From Desulfolinea sp964487745 (GTDB taxonomy: Bacteria; Chloroflexota; Anaerolineae; Anaerolineales; Villigracilaceae), in NCBI GenBank assembly GCA_964487745.1, contig CAZASG010000005.1, positions 62,001-126,000 on the forward strand: a stretch of DNA of 64,000 bases, given 5' to 3'. Of the stretch, positions 1 through 7,815 are shown in pieces. The position numbers were made by a program, and so were the translations under genes. The first letter of the stretch is position 1. The number at the start of each line of letters is the position of its first letter. The notes beneath the pieces are model-generated. The model was not told the origin of the DNA, made no database searches, and saw only the letters and a program-made list of their open reading frames with translations.

Positions 1-217
1 ATTCCATTAAACGGTAGCAAGCCTGAACATCGCCTGTATCGGTGACAGGGCAGGGCGCGTGGACTTCGGCAAACGCCGTATCCTCATCGATTTCGCGAAT
101 GGGCACCATCCTGCGTCCCGGAAACATGCGCTGCCACTCTTGAGCGATTTCCTCCAATTCATCCTTTTCTTCCCCCTTTTTTAGCCATATTGTCAGATCA
201 GCCAGTCGGCGCATCAT
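1..217 (-). CDS. Hypothetical protein, 3' end outside the window, probably frame-broken at its start
   Basis: The reading frame is open on the minus strand from an ATG-ATG pair at 217 to the window edge and begins MMRRLADLTIWLKKGEE. No ribosome binding site precedes this ATG. A better start, with GGAG upstream, lies at 315 in another frame. That frame stops at 226, but one extra T in the T7 run at about 254-260 would fuse the two frames into one continuous N-terminus. The visible part has a basic N-terminus and a segment APCPVTDTGDVQACYR rich in small residues and cysteines. It vaguely recalls aminothiazoline-carboxylate hydrolase-like proteins, but I cannot assign it. It is the last visible gene of the TetR-headed operon. 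Confidence 0.5.
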   Translation of the reverse strand, partial: MMRRLADLTIWLKKGEEKDELEEIAQEWQRMFPGRRMVPIREIDEDTAFAEVHAPCPVTDTGDVQACYRLME

Positions 218-319
218 CGTGCGAGTCAAAAAATTGAAGTAGGGTCTACGGGCAAAAAAACCCCGATGTTGAGTACTCTGTAAAACGTTCTAAGTGAGGT
301 AAGCCTTTTTCTCATGGAG

Positions 320-646
320 CTACTCCTTCTCCCAGCCATAATCTCGTTCGACTTTTGCGATGCGCGTTTTATATTCGCTATACCAGGCATCTCTCCCTTG
401 CTCTCTAGCGATGACGTGCTCCGCATTTTCCCTCCATGCCTTGATCGAATCCAAGTTTGCCCAATAAGAAACGGTGATACCCATACTTTCACGTGCTGAT
501 TCCACACCAAGAAACCCCGGTTGTTCTGCGGCAAGTTCGACCATGCGAGTTGCCATCTCGCCGTAACCATTATCTCCATCCCTGCGGTGGGATGTAAAAA
601 TTACGGCGTAATAAGGGGGCTTAGGAGTATTTGCAATTTCGAACAT
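320..646 (-). CDS. Antibiotic biosynthesis monooxygenase (ABM) domain protein
   Basis: A 108-residue protein starting MFEIANTPKPPYYAVIF. The start at 646 is chosen because AGGAG lies 6 bases upstream; an in-frame ATG at 661 lacks this. The pattern (YAVIFTS near the N-terminus, a central VELAAEQPGFLGVESAR, then ITVSYWANLDSIKAW) is that of the dimeric alpha/beta ABM fold, here in the YqjZ-like group. Members range from small oxygenases acting on aromatic or haem-like substrates to proteins of unknown role, so the reaction cannot be named. It lies 46 bases after the oxidoreductase gene and is probably co-transcribed with it. Confidence 0.82.
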   Translation of the reverse strand: MFEIANTPKPPYYAVIFTSHRRDGDNGYGEMATRMVELAAEQPGFLGVESARESMGITVSYWANLDSIKAWRENAEHVIAREQGRDAWYSEYKTRIAKVERDYGWEKE

Positions 647-692
647 GAGAGCTCCTATCAAAAAAGGTCACCATTTTAGTAACCCTTCCATT

Positions 693-1706
693 CTAGCCTT
701 CATTCACCATCAGAACAATCCGCCCCTTTACTGCCGCCTGCTTGATCAGCTTATGCGCTTCGGTGGCGTCTTCGAGTTTCATGCGCCGCGCGATGGTGGG
801 CTTGATCTTCCCTTCTGCCAGCAATCTGAAAAGCGCGCCCAAGTCTTCCTTGAACCATTCGGGCTCCTTCTTCCGTAAGTCGCCGATCGAGTAAAAAGAT
901 GTTTTGCGCCCATTTGGCAGAATATTCCACAAAGCGACCTTCGTGAATGTTATTGGCACACTGTCGCCGCCTTTGCCCATCGCGTCATCATAAAAACCAT
1001 AGGGGATAAGGATGCCGCCTTTACGCAGCGAATCGAAGGAACGCTTGAAATGGTCGCCGCCGATGAAGTCGAAGATCGCATCGCACCCGCCTTCGGCTTG
1101 CATCCGCGCAACGAAATCTTCTTTGGTGTAATCAATATGCACTGCACCCAGCCCCTCGACCAGCTCCTTCTTCGATGCAGATGCTGTGCCGAATGTCTTC
1201 AGGTCAAGTAGTTTGCCGAGTTGTAGTAAGGCTGTTCCGACCGCACCACCTGCCCCGTGGACGAGGATCGTCTGCCCGCGTTCGATTTTTGCCAAACGGT
1301 GAAGCATCTGGTAAGCGGTGACGTAGGATAAAACCAAACTCACGGCATCCGCAGGTGCGAGGGAATCAGGCACGGGCACGAGCGCTTCGGCGGGCCGCAG
1401 CATATATTCGGTGTATGCGCCCCAAACGGTCAGATCCGCAACTTTTTGTCCGACATCCAATCCCCTCACATCTGCGCCGAGTTCGTCAACCACGCCGACC
1501 ATGTCGTAACCGGGAGAGAGCGGCGGCTCCTCCTTGAATCCGTAATAGATCCCCTTGCGGACGAGTGTGTCGGTAAATGAGGCGCTGGCAGCAAGTACTT
1601 TTACGCGTACTTCGCCTGCGCCAGGTTTAGGAAGATTTTCTTCTGTAACAACCTGTAATACATCTGGGCTGCCAAATTCGTTAAGAATAACTTTTTTGTA
1701 GCTCAT
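693..1706 (-). CDS. Zinc-independent quinone oxidoreductase-like MDR family protein
   Basis: A 337-residue medium-chain dehydrogenase/reductase. The start at 1706 follows AAGGAG by 7 bases; an upstream in-frame ATG at 1760 would overlap the preceding HAD gene. Residues 1-120 form the GroES-like domain, and the nucleotide-binding signature ILVHGAGGAVGTALLQLGK lies near 147-165, followed by the Rossmann core. The cysteine and histidine ligands of zinc alcohol dehydrogenases are absent, which places it with NADPH-quinone reductase and enoyl reductase-like members. It probably reduces a quinone or enone using NADPH; the substrate is unknown. It begins 10 bases after the HAD gene in the TetR-headed operon. 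Confidence 0.88.
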   Translation of the reverse strand: MSYKKVILNEFGSPDVLQVVTEENLPKPGAGEVRVKVLAASASFTDTLVRKGIYYGFKEEPPLSPGYDMVGVVDELGADVRGLDVGQKVADLTVWGAYTEYMLRPAEALVPVPDSLAPADAVSLVLSYVTAYQMLHRLAKIERGQTILVHGAGGAVGTALLQLGKLLDLKTFGTASASKKELVEGLGAVHIDYTKEDFVARMQAEGGCDAIFDFIGGDHFKRSFDSLRKGGILIPYGFYDDAMGKGGDSVPITFTKVALWNILPNGRKTSFYSIGDLRKKEPEWFKEDLGALFRLLAEGKIKPTIARRMKLEDATEAHKLIKQAAVKGRIVLMVNEG

Positions 1707-1716
1707 TTTTTGCTCC

Positions 1717-2418
1717 TTACTCTTTAAATAAACTTTCGATGAGTGCTGGTAATTGACCAATATCTTCTAGCTCATAATAATTATTTTTCCTGGCTTCTTC
1801 ATCGGATACATTTTCATGTGCCCAGGTGGTGCCGTTAGGAATATAGACCGCAGTCTCGCCAATGGCAGCAACGGGCAGGACATCTGACCTAAGGGAGTTG
1901 CCGACCATGAGAAAACGTTTTGATGCGATCTGGTATTTTTCGAGAAGGGCGCTGTAGGTTTTGCTGGTCTTTTCGCTAACGACTTCGACGTGGTCGAAGC
2001 AATCTCCAAGCCCTGATTTGGTGACCTTTCTCTCCTGATCGAGCAGGTCGCCTTTAGTGATGACCATCAACGTATGCGACGCCGAGAGTTTCTGGATGGT
2101 GTCACGTACGTTTGGGATGAGTTGCACATCTGCTTCGATCATTTCCCGCCCGAAGCCGATGATCTCGCAGATCTCTTCTGTGGTGACTTTGCCCTGTGTA
2201 AGCGCGATGGCGGTTTCGATCATCGAGAGGGTAAAGCTCTTGATGCCATATCCATAGGCGGCGATATTGCGTGTTTCGGTCTTGAAAAGTTCCTGAACGA
2301 TAAACTTCACGGGATGATGCTCTACCAGTAGCTGCGCAAGTTTTTCTTCCGCTTTCTTGTAGTGGATTTCGTTCTGCCAAAGAGTGTCGTCGGCATCAAA
2401 AGCGAGGATGTCGAACAT
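1717..2418 (-). CDS. HAD-superfamily phosphatase
   Basis: A 233-residue protein starting MFDILAFDADDTLW, with the HAD motif I (DxDDT) at residues 8-12. Motif II is the threonine in LMVITKGD, and the motif III/IV region reads FLMVGNSLRSDVLP, so a complete hydrolase is present. The start at 2418 has AAGGA at good distance; an alternative ATG 6 bases earlier overlaps the stop of the adenosine deaminase gene. A four-helix cap probably lies at residues 17-95. The substrate is unknown; its place after adenosine deaminase is compatible with a nucleotide or sugar phosphate. Confidence 0.88.
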   Translation of the reverse strand: MFDILAFDADDTLWQNEIHYKKAEEKLAQLLVEHHPVKFIVQELFKTETRNIAAYGYGIKSFTLSMIETAIALTQGKVTTEEICEIIGFGREMIEADVQLIPNVRDTIQKLSASHTLMVITKGDLLDQERKVTKSGLGDCFDHVEVVSEKTSKTYSALLEKYQIASKRFLMVGNSLRSDVLPVAAIGETAVYIPNGTTWAHENVSDEEARKNNYYELEDIGQLPALIESLFKE

Positions 2419-2420
2419 GC

Positions 2421-3467
2421 TCATTCCTTTTCTGCTGCGAAAAATGCATCCCACTCAGCCCGGTACTTTGCCTTTTCTGTCTCTAAGAGAAAACTGGCTT
2501 CGAGCGCGTTGAGGTTAAGCTGCCATAACTCGTTCCACGAAAAGCCCTGTTTTGCCAGCAAAATATACTCGCTGGTTAAGTCCGTAGAAAACATAGGCGG
2601 GTCATCGCTGTTGACTGTGCAGTACACGCCCGCATCCACCAATTTTCGGATCTGGTGTGGATGATCGAGCGGAGTCACTTTTAAACGATAATTGCTATGC
2701 GGACAGACTTCCAGCGGGATCTGCGTCTCCGCCAGATATTCGAGCAGCTTGGGGTCATCCACGGCGCGGACGCCATGCCCGATCCGCTCTGCCTTCAGCT
2801 TGCTCAGTGCCCCCCAAACGCTTTCTGCGCCTACAGTTTCTCCCGCGTGGGCGAGGACGTGCAAACTCTGACGACGAGCTTCCTCATAAACATCGGCGAA
2901 CAACTCAGGTGGATACCCAACCTCCGGTCCCCCAAGCCCCAAACCGATAAAGACACCAGCATCCCGCCCCTTGAGAATGAAATCCAGCACGCGATAACGT
3001 GACTCCGGAATGTGGCGAGCGATGTCGGGAATGAAGCGTATTCCGATGTCATATTTCTCCTTGCCGCGCTTGATTCCTTCGGCAAAAATAGCGATAACTT
3101 CATCCTGTGGGAAGTTGTCTAGCATGAAAGAAGCACTCAGGAAAACTTCGCAATACCGAACATTATGTCGTGCCTGTTCCGCGAGAAAACGATCCAGCAT
3201 GAAGGCGAAGTCATCTGCGGTTTGCATACAGGAAAGCGCCAGAGTATATATCTCGATGAAGTGATCGAAATCGCGAAAGGCGTACATCTCTTGCCATTCT
3301 TCCAGTGTGTTGGCAGGGAGCGTGACCTTGTTGCGCTTTGCCAGTTCCCAGACAGTAGCAGCATCCGTTGCGCCTTCAAGATGGACGTGTATTTCTGCCT
3401 TGGGCATTTCCCAAAGACGTTTTTCCAGTTCGGCAGAGACAGGGGTGTTTTCGTAGATATTGGCCAT
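2421..3467 (-). CDS. add: Adenosine deaminase
   Basis: A 348-residue cytosolic metal-dependent hydrolase that converts adenosine to inosine in purine salvage. Metal-binding HVH is at residues 27-29 in AEIHVHLEGA. HAGETVG supplies the third histidine and the catalytic glutamate, ERIGHGVRA the next histidine, and VNSDDPPMF the aspartate pair. Length and motif order fit the family. The related adenine deaminase group differs only subtly, so substrate preference is inferred. AGGAA precedes the ATG. The stop overlaps the possible start of the HAD gene. A purine nucleoside phosphorylase elsewhere in the window could use the inosine product. Confidence 0.9.
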   Translation of the reverse strand: MANIYENTPVSAELEKRLWEMPKAEIHVHLEGATDAATVWELAKRNKVTLPANTLEEWQEMYAFRDFDHFIEIYTLALSCMQTADDFAFMLDRFLAEQARHNVRYCEVFLSASFMLDNFPQDEVIAIFAEGIKRGKEKYDIGIRFIPDIARHIPESRYRVLDFILKGRDAGVFIGLGLGGPEVGYPPELFADVYEEARRQSLHVLAHAGETVGAESVWGALSKLKAERIGHGVRAVDDPKLLEYLAETQIPLEVCPHSNYRLKVTPLDHPHQIRKLVDAGVYCTVNSDDPPMFSTDLTSEYILLAKQGFSWNELWQLNLNALEASFLLETEKAKYRAEWDAFFAAEKE

Positions 3468-3475
3468 AGCGTTTC

Positions 3476-4126
3476 CTAAGAATTTCTGTAACGTACAAAA
3501 TAAGTCCAGCCCAAAAGCGTTAGCCCGGCGAGCATGAAGAAATATCGTAGCAGATCAAAGATCGGGCTTGGAAAGGTGTAAACGAGCACGCCGATAGGCA
3601 GGAATCCAAACCACAGGCTGTATTTGAGAAATTTCTCGAGGGCGGTATCGCCATGCATCACGAAGGCGAAGAGGAAGAAGCCCAGATAGCTGCTGTGGAA
3701 TTTGAGTTGACTCCAGAGCATCCGCTCCTGAATATCGACGAGGGAGATTGGCATCCCGTTCAGCGCAGTGGTCAGTTGCGTCATCAGATCGTGATTTTCA
3801 TGCAGATCGAGATATGCAGTGATGACCAATGCGCCCAGCGCGACGACGACCAGCCAGATATTATCTTTGTTCCATAGGTCGATTGCGAGGAATATAAAGG
3901 CAGCTGTGTAGAACATCAGAAAGAGATTGTCGAAGGTCAGGATAACGCGCAAGGGAATTTCTGCAGCGACGATATTTTGTGCATAACTCTCAACGGTGGT
4001 AATGGTCTCGAAATTCTGCGCGGTCACGCCGCCGCTGAAAATGGATGTGGATAACATTCCTGCCAGCATGAGCGCGGCAGCAAAAGCGGGAAAAGCGATG
4101 TACTTGTAAATATCTTTTTTTATCAT
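3476..4126 (-). CDS. Hypothetical multi-pass membrane protein
   Basis: A 216-residue protein with about six hydrophobic segments, starting MIKKDIYKYIAFPAFAAAL after a strong AAGGAG. The first segment (10-32) is followed by a soluble loop of about 30 residues, then paired helices around 58-105. A loop rich in H, D and E (DLHENHD) follows, then three helices near the C-terminus ending in a basic tail. No enzymatic motif is recognised. It sits between DUF4260 and add in the operon with gaps of 18 and 8 bases. Confidence 0.8.
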   Translation of the reverse strand: MIKKDIYKYIAFPAFAAALMLAGMLSTSIFSGGVTAQNFETITTVESYAQNIVAAEIPLRVILTFDNLFLMFYTAAFIFLAIDLWNKDNIWLVVVALGALVITAYLDLHENHDLMTQLTTALNGMPISLVDIQERMLWSQLKFHSSYLGFFLFAFVMHGDTALEKFLKYSLWFGFLPIGVLVYTFPSPIFDLLRYFFMLAGLTLLGWTYFVRYRNS

Positions 4127-4144
4127 GGTGATCTCCTTGTACGT

Positions 4145-4504
4145 CTAAAATTTTGATTTTCCGATCGTGCCCAAATGTGTATGCTGAAAAGAATCGGTAT
4201 ATTTCAATCCGTAGCCCAGAATTCGATCCATACTGGAATGCCCGAAAAGGATCAAGCCAGCAAGTTGCACGGCAGGGTTTACGCTCAAAATACCCAAGAT
4301 ATAAACACTGATCCCCAACGCCTTATGATGGAAAAAATTATAGGTGAAAGCTCCCAGCCGCGTGCCGCTGAGATAACCGAGCATACTCACATCGGGGACG
4401 AAGAGAAGGGCGGGATACCACCACCAGGCGAAGTCCAGTCTTGAAAAGAGAAAAATGGTGATAGCAAACATGAAAAGTTCTTCGAGTTTGATAAGATTTT
4501 TCAT
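4145..4504 (-). CDS. DUF4260 family small membrane protein
   Basis: About 119 residues starting MKNLIKLEELF, with four hydrophobic stretches. The signatures PDVSMLGYLSGTRLGAFTYN, FFHHKALG, and RILGYGLKYTDSFQHTHLG at the C-terminus match the DUF4260 family as I remember it; its function is unknown. The start at 4504 overlaps the upstream stop in an ATGA arrangement, typical of translational coupling; an in-frame ATG at 4516 is an alternative. It belongs to the TetR-headed operon. Confidence 0.82.
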   Translation of the reverse strand: MKNLIKLEELFMFAITIFLFSRLDFAWWWYPALLFVPDVSMLGYLSGTRLGAFTYNFFHHKALGISVYILGILSVNPAVQLAGLILFGHSSMDRILGYGLKYTDSFQHTHLGTIGKSKF

Positions 4505-4998
4505 TTTGTTTTCCATAAGCCCTTTGTCATTTCACCCATTTGAACAGGCTCCATACGAGTGAACCTTAGTTCTCGCACCATGCGCATCTTTTTCCACATC
4601 ATAGTGTGGCCTTTGGTAAAGCGAACGCGGCGTACTCGTCGCTGCCAAAGCTGAATTTCTTTTTCGGTCGCTTCACGGCGTTTGCCAGCAACGCCATAGA
4701 GCCTCACTGCAGGCGGAGCGATGAACTTTCCGTGTAGCAGAGAGCGCAGCCAAAATGAGATGCCACTATCAACAGCCAATATACAGATTTGTTGATTTTC
4801 ACTCAGGTTCCTTGGCAATTGACGGGGAAACTCTTCAAAATATATCCCATGTCCGGGCTTCCCCAGAATCAATGATCCAATGGGGGTGATATTTGGTTCG
4901 CCATTGTCATCCACTGTTGCGATGGCATAATGAAAGGACGAACGAAAAGAGCGCTTGAAAAGCGCTTTGATCTCTGACCAGTTTTCATTCAGTGACAT
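4501..4998 (-). CDS. Pyridoxamine 5'-phosphate oxidase-like FMN-binding split-barrel protein
   Basis: A 165-residue protein. The N-terminal part has the split beta-barrel pattern: HYAIATVDDNGEPNITPIGS, then a strand with GHGIYFEEFPRQLPRNL, then ICILAVDSG. Such proteins bind FMN, F420 or haem as homodimers. The C-terminal 60 residues are strongly basic (RRVRRVRFTKGH). Its gene starts one base after the TetR stop, so the two are surely co-transcribed, and it may be the primary target of that regulator. The substrate cannot be told from sequence. Confidence 0.8.
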   Translation of the reverse strand: MSLNENWSEIKALFKRSFRSSFHYAIATVDDNGEPNITPIGSLILGKPGHGIYFEEFPRQLPRNLSENQQICILAVDSGISFWLRSLLHGKFIAPPAVRLYGVAGKRREATEKEIQLWQRRVRRVRFTKGHTMMWKKMRMVRELRFTRMEPVQMGEMTKGLWKTK

Positions 4999-4999
4999 C

Positions 5000-5695
5000 T
5001 TAGCTCTCCTTGAAACCCATCCGCGTTAACATGGCTCGAATTTCGACTTCAAAGAAATCGTCTACGCTGATCTCGTTTGGTACTGCCAGAAAATGCCCAT
5101 GTAGCTCCAGCGACACCATCCCGTGGATCTGTGCCCAACTCGCCATCGCAAATTGGATGACCGCCGGGTCGCCCGGATACTCGAATTTCTCGATCCATGC
5201 CCGGATCATCTCCGGGGTGGACGGGAGAACACCTTCTGTTTTGAAGGCGCCAGCCTCCCAGGCATTGTGGAGTACGCCGATCAGAACCGACATATTCCCC
5301 GCGGCGGCGGGCCCCGTAATCTCCATCGGAGCATGATAGTTAGGAATGGGGGTGCCGAAGATCAGGCTATATTCTTCCGGGTGCGTCAGTGCCCAGTTTC
5401 GATAGGCGCATGCCGATGCGAAGATCCGCTCGGAGTGAGAAGCATCTTGAAGCGATGTTTGAGAAGCACGCAGGGTATCTCCCATTGAATTATAGGCATC
5501 CACGATCAGGGCGGTGACGAGATCATCGCGGCTGGAGAAGTAGTTGTAGATGGCGGGAGCGGTGATATCAAGCGCACGCGCGATTGCGCGCAACGAAAGC
5601 GCCGCCGCGCCTTTTTCTGCGATTTGTTCACGCGCTGTTTCCTTGATCGCGCTTTCAAGATCGGGGTGCTGATCTGAGTGTTTTGGGCGAACCAT
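5000..5695 (-). CDS. TetR/AcrR family transcriptional regulator
   Basis: A 231-residue repressor-type protein. Residues 15-60 hold the TetR helix-turn-helix: AREQIAEKGAAALSLRAIA, then ITAPAIYNYFSSRDDLVTAL. The remaining helical part (WALTHPEEYSLIFGTP and following) resembles the WHG/TetR_C_13 ligand-binding group. AAGGAG lies 6 bases before the ATG. The gene heads a nine-gene minus-strand operon, and a long palindrome immediately upstream is almost certainly its own operator, so autoregulation is likely. The inducing ligand is unknown. Confidence 0.92.
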   Translation of the reverse strand: MVRPKHSDQHPDLESAIKETAREQIAEKGAAALSLRAIARALDITAPAIYNYFSSRDDLVTALIVDAYNSMGDTLRASQTSLQDASHSERIFASACAYRNWALTHPEEYSLIFGTPIPNYHAPMEITGPAAAGNMSVLIGVLHNAWEAGAFKTEGVLPSTPEMIRAWIEKFEYPGDPAVIQFAMASWAQIHGMVSLELHGHFLAVPNEISVDDFFEVEIRAMLTRMGFKES

Positions 5696-5705
5696 AGTAT
5701 CTCCT

Positions 5706-5739
5706 TAAATGAACGCCGTAAATATACGGTGTTCATTTA
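5706..5739. promoter_or_regulatory. Palindromic operator upstream of the TetR gene
   Basis: Arms TAAATGAACGCCGTA (5706-5720) and TACGGTGTTCATTTA (5725-5739) match at 14 of 15 positions around a 4-base spacer. The site begins 11 bases upstream of the TetR start codon and overlaps its ribosome binding region. Size and position fit a TetR-dimer operator. Confidence 0.82.
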
Positions 5740-5816
5740 GTTTTGTCAAGAAGATGGTAGTTTCTCTGAAACTGAGGTGTCAAAACCATTGGTCAACGCC
5801 AGGTATTATTTCTAAA

Positions 5817-5856
5817 ACAACAAAAAAGATGAGCATAAGCTCACCTTTTTTGTTGT
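5817..5856 (-). terminator. Rho-independent terminator after the ParB-fusion gene
   Basis: ACAACAAAAAAGATGAGC and GCTCACCTTTTTTGTTGT pair at 17 of 18 positions around a 4-base loop. On the minus strand it ends in a T run, 31 bases after the stop of the 5887-7785 gene. Confidence 0.85.
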
Positions 5857-5886
5857 ACGGAGAGATAGGGGGAATATGTTATGGGT

Positions 5887-7785
5887 TTATATCGTCGAGT
5901 TTTCCATCACCTCCTCTAAAAGCTCTATGAAAGCGGCTTCATGACGAATGAAATCAAAATCCGGATCTTTCTGGATCTTTTCCACAGTCGCCTCTTTCGT
6001 GAGTAGGGCATTCTGAAGCAACTCCACAGCCTTGATGGTATTTCCACGAATGGATTCAAAGCAGGCTTGGTTGTAGGCTGTGTCGCGTTCCATTTCTTTG
6101 GCGACTTCGGCAAGATGTTCTTCAGCGTTTTCCGGCATATCAATCCGGCGATAATTGCTTGCCAAAGCACAGCGAATAACGGGATCATCATCGCCCAATA
6201 TGAGGGCTTGTTCCAGCGCTTCGATGGCGTCCTCATGGCGTTCTGCTACACTATAAACTTGAGCGAGTCGATAGTGATAATCTCCATTTTTTGGAGCGAG
6301 AGCAAGTGCGCGCTGATAGGCTTCGATCGCATTCTCATATTCATAAACGAGGGCATAGTGTTTGCCTAGGCGGCTCCATGCTTTATCATTTTGCGGATTT
6401 TGTGAGGTGACGCTTTGGAAGGTGATGATACGATTTCGAACCTCTTCCTCTGAATAACTTTCTTCACCGTTTTCAAAGCTTGCGGTTTGTGGTAACGGGA
6501 GTTCTTCTTCAGGAGGGGCCTCATCGCTTCTCGAGGGTATTTCATTTTCTGGAAGGAGCGGTTCTTCTTCCTGAACCTTCTCATCCGCATCGTCTCGGAC
6601 CTCAGGCGCAACATCACTTTCATCCAAATAGAATAATGCGACATCTTGCTCTTCCGCGTTTTCCTCCAGATGAGGATCTTCTTCTTTAGTCTCTTCTGTA
6701 ATATTTTCTTCGATCTCTGTGACCGTAAAAGTTGTTTCTGATGCAGGCTTTTCCTGCGGAGCGCTCTTGACCAGAGGCTTGCTTCCGTTATTCTGAGACT
6801 CTGTTTTGCCAGATGTCAGGGCGCGCACCAGCGCCTCTGTTTTGCGAACGCTTAGGTCATGGGTCAGTACCTGTTCCAGAATCTGAATTTGCTGAGATGC
6901 TTTTTCTAAACCCAGCAAGGCGCGTGCATGCCCTGTGCTGATCCGATCCGCATCCAGTGCGCGTTTGACCTTTTCAGGTAGGTCTAGCTGACGAAGCAGA
7001 TTTCTCACGGCAACGCTGCTTTTCCCCATACGACGAGCGATCTCTTCAGGGGAGAGGTCATATTCGTCGCGAAGCTGCGTGTAGGCTTCAGCCTGCTCGA
7101 GCGGTGAAAGGCTGAGACGTTGTACATTTTCGATGAGGGCCAACTCAAGGCGTTCTTGCTCGCTTACTTTTCGGATCACTACAGGGACGGTCGCGAGCCC
7201 AACTTGGCGAGCTGCTTCCAGGCGGCGTTCTCCAGAGATGAGAATATAGTGCCCTTCTTCGCCATTTGGGCTAACGATGAGCGGCTGAATGATGCCGTGC
7301 TCGCGCACCGATTCAACCAGATCGTGGACACTAATGCGCAGACGCGGCTGCCTCGGGTTTACGTAAATCTTTTCGATTTTGAGCTGGGCAAAGCTGGGAT
7401 GGGCAGATGAATTTGAAGCGGAAGCAAGCCCAGGCTCCACGGACGATGCCGTGGAACCTGTCTCTGCAACTTTCAAAGACTCAGCTTCTTGATATGCATT
7501 TTGTGCTTCTCGCATATTGTCCATTTGCATATAGAGGTCTCCGAGCTGATCCCATAGAACGATCTTTTCTTTGGAATCAGCAGTGGTTTCGATGCAACTC
7601 AGATAGGCTTCGGCAGCCTCAAAAAGTGCGCCCGTTTGAGCATAGGCATTTGCCAGATTTTGCATGGCAGGAGTGAACTTTTTGTTGATCTCGACTGCCT
7701 GACGATATGCGAGAATTGCCTGAGAATAAGCACCTGCATTGGAATGAAGGATACCCAGCTCATTCCAGATAATGTATTCTTTCAT
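5887..7785 (-). CDS. TPR-ParB-TPR fusion protein
   Basis: A 632-residue three-part protein. Residues 1-110 hold about three TPR units (WNELGILHSNAGAYSQAILAY). Residues 135-330 are a ParB/Spo0J N-terminal and HTH module: NPRQPRLRIS, the CTP-binding box SGERRLEAARQVG near 183, ENVQRLSLSPLEQAEAY, then the helix-turn-helix LSPEEIARRMGKSSVAVRNL. A long acidic linker (about 340-440) leads to further TPRs (about 440-590). The usual ParB C-terminal dimerisation domain and the N-terminal ParA-stimulating peptide are not seen, and no parA is nearby. It may use CTP switching and DNA binding in a context other than chromosome partition. AAGGAG precedes the ATG. It is last in the locus and followed by a terminator. 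Confidence 0.9.
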   Translation of the reverse strand: MKEYIIWNELGILHSNAGAYSQAILAYRQAVEINKKFTPAMQNLANAYAQTGALFEAAEAYLSCIETTADSKEKIVLWDQLGDLYMQMDNMREAQNAYQEAESLKVAETGSTASSVEPGLASASNSSAHPSFAQLKIEKIYVNPRQPRLRISVHDLVESVREHGIIQPLIVSPNGEEGHYILISGERRLEAARQVGLATVPVVIRKVSEQERLELALIENVQRLSLSPLEQAEAYTQLRDEYDLSPEEIARRMGKSSVAVRNLLRQLDLPEKVKRALDADRISTGHARALLGLEKASQQIQILEQVLTHDLSVRKTEALVRALTSGKTESQNNGSKPLVKSAPQEKPASETTFTVTEIEENITEETKEEDPHLEENAEEQDVALFYLDESDVAPEVRDDADEKVQEEEPLLPENEIPSRSDEAPPEEELPLPQTASFENGEESYSEEEVRNRIITFQSVTSQNPQNDKAWSRLGKHYALVYEYENAIEAYQRALALAPKNGDYHYRLAQVYSVAERHEDAIEALEQALILGDDDPVIRCALASNYRRIDMPENAEEHLAEVAKEMERDTAYNQACFESIRGNTIKAVELLQNALLTKEATVEKIQKDPDFDFIRHEAAFIELLEEVMENSTI

Positions 7786-7815
7786 CGCGTTTCTCCTTTT
7801 GGGAGAACAGGCTGC

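Noticed and set aside
5887..7785. Chromosome partition locus parAB
   Set aside because: No parA, gidA/gidB or obvious parS-like palindromes are found nearby, and the ParB domain is embedded in TPRs.
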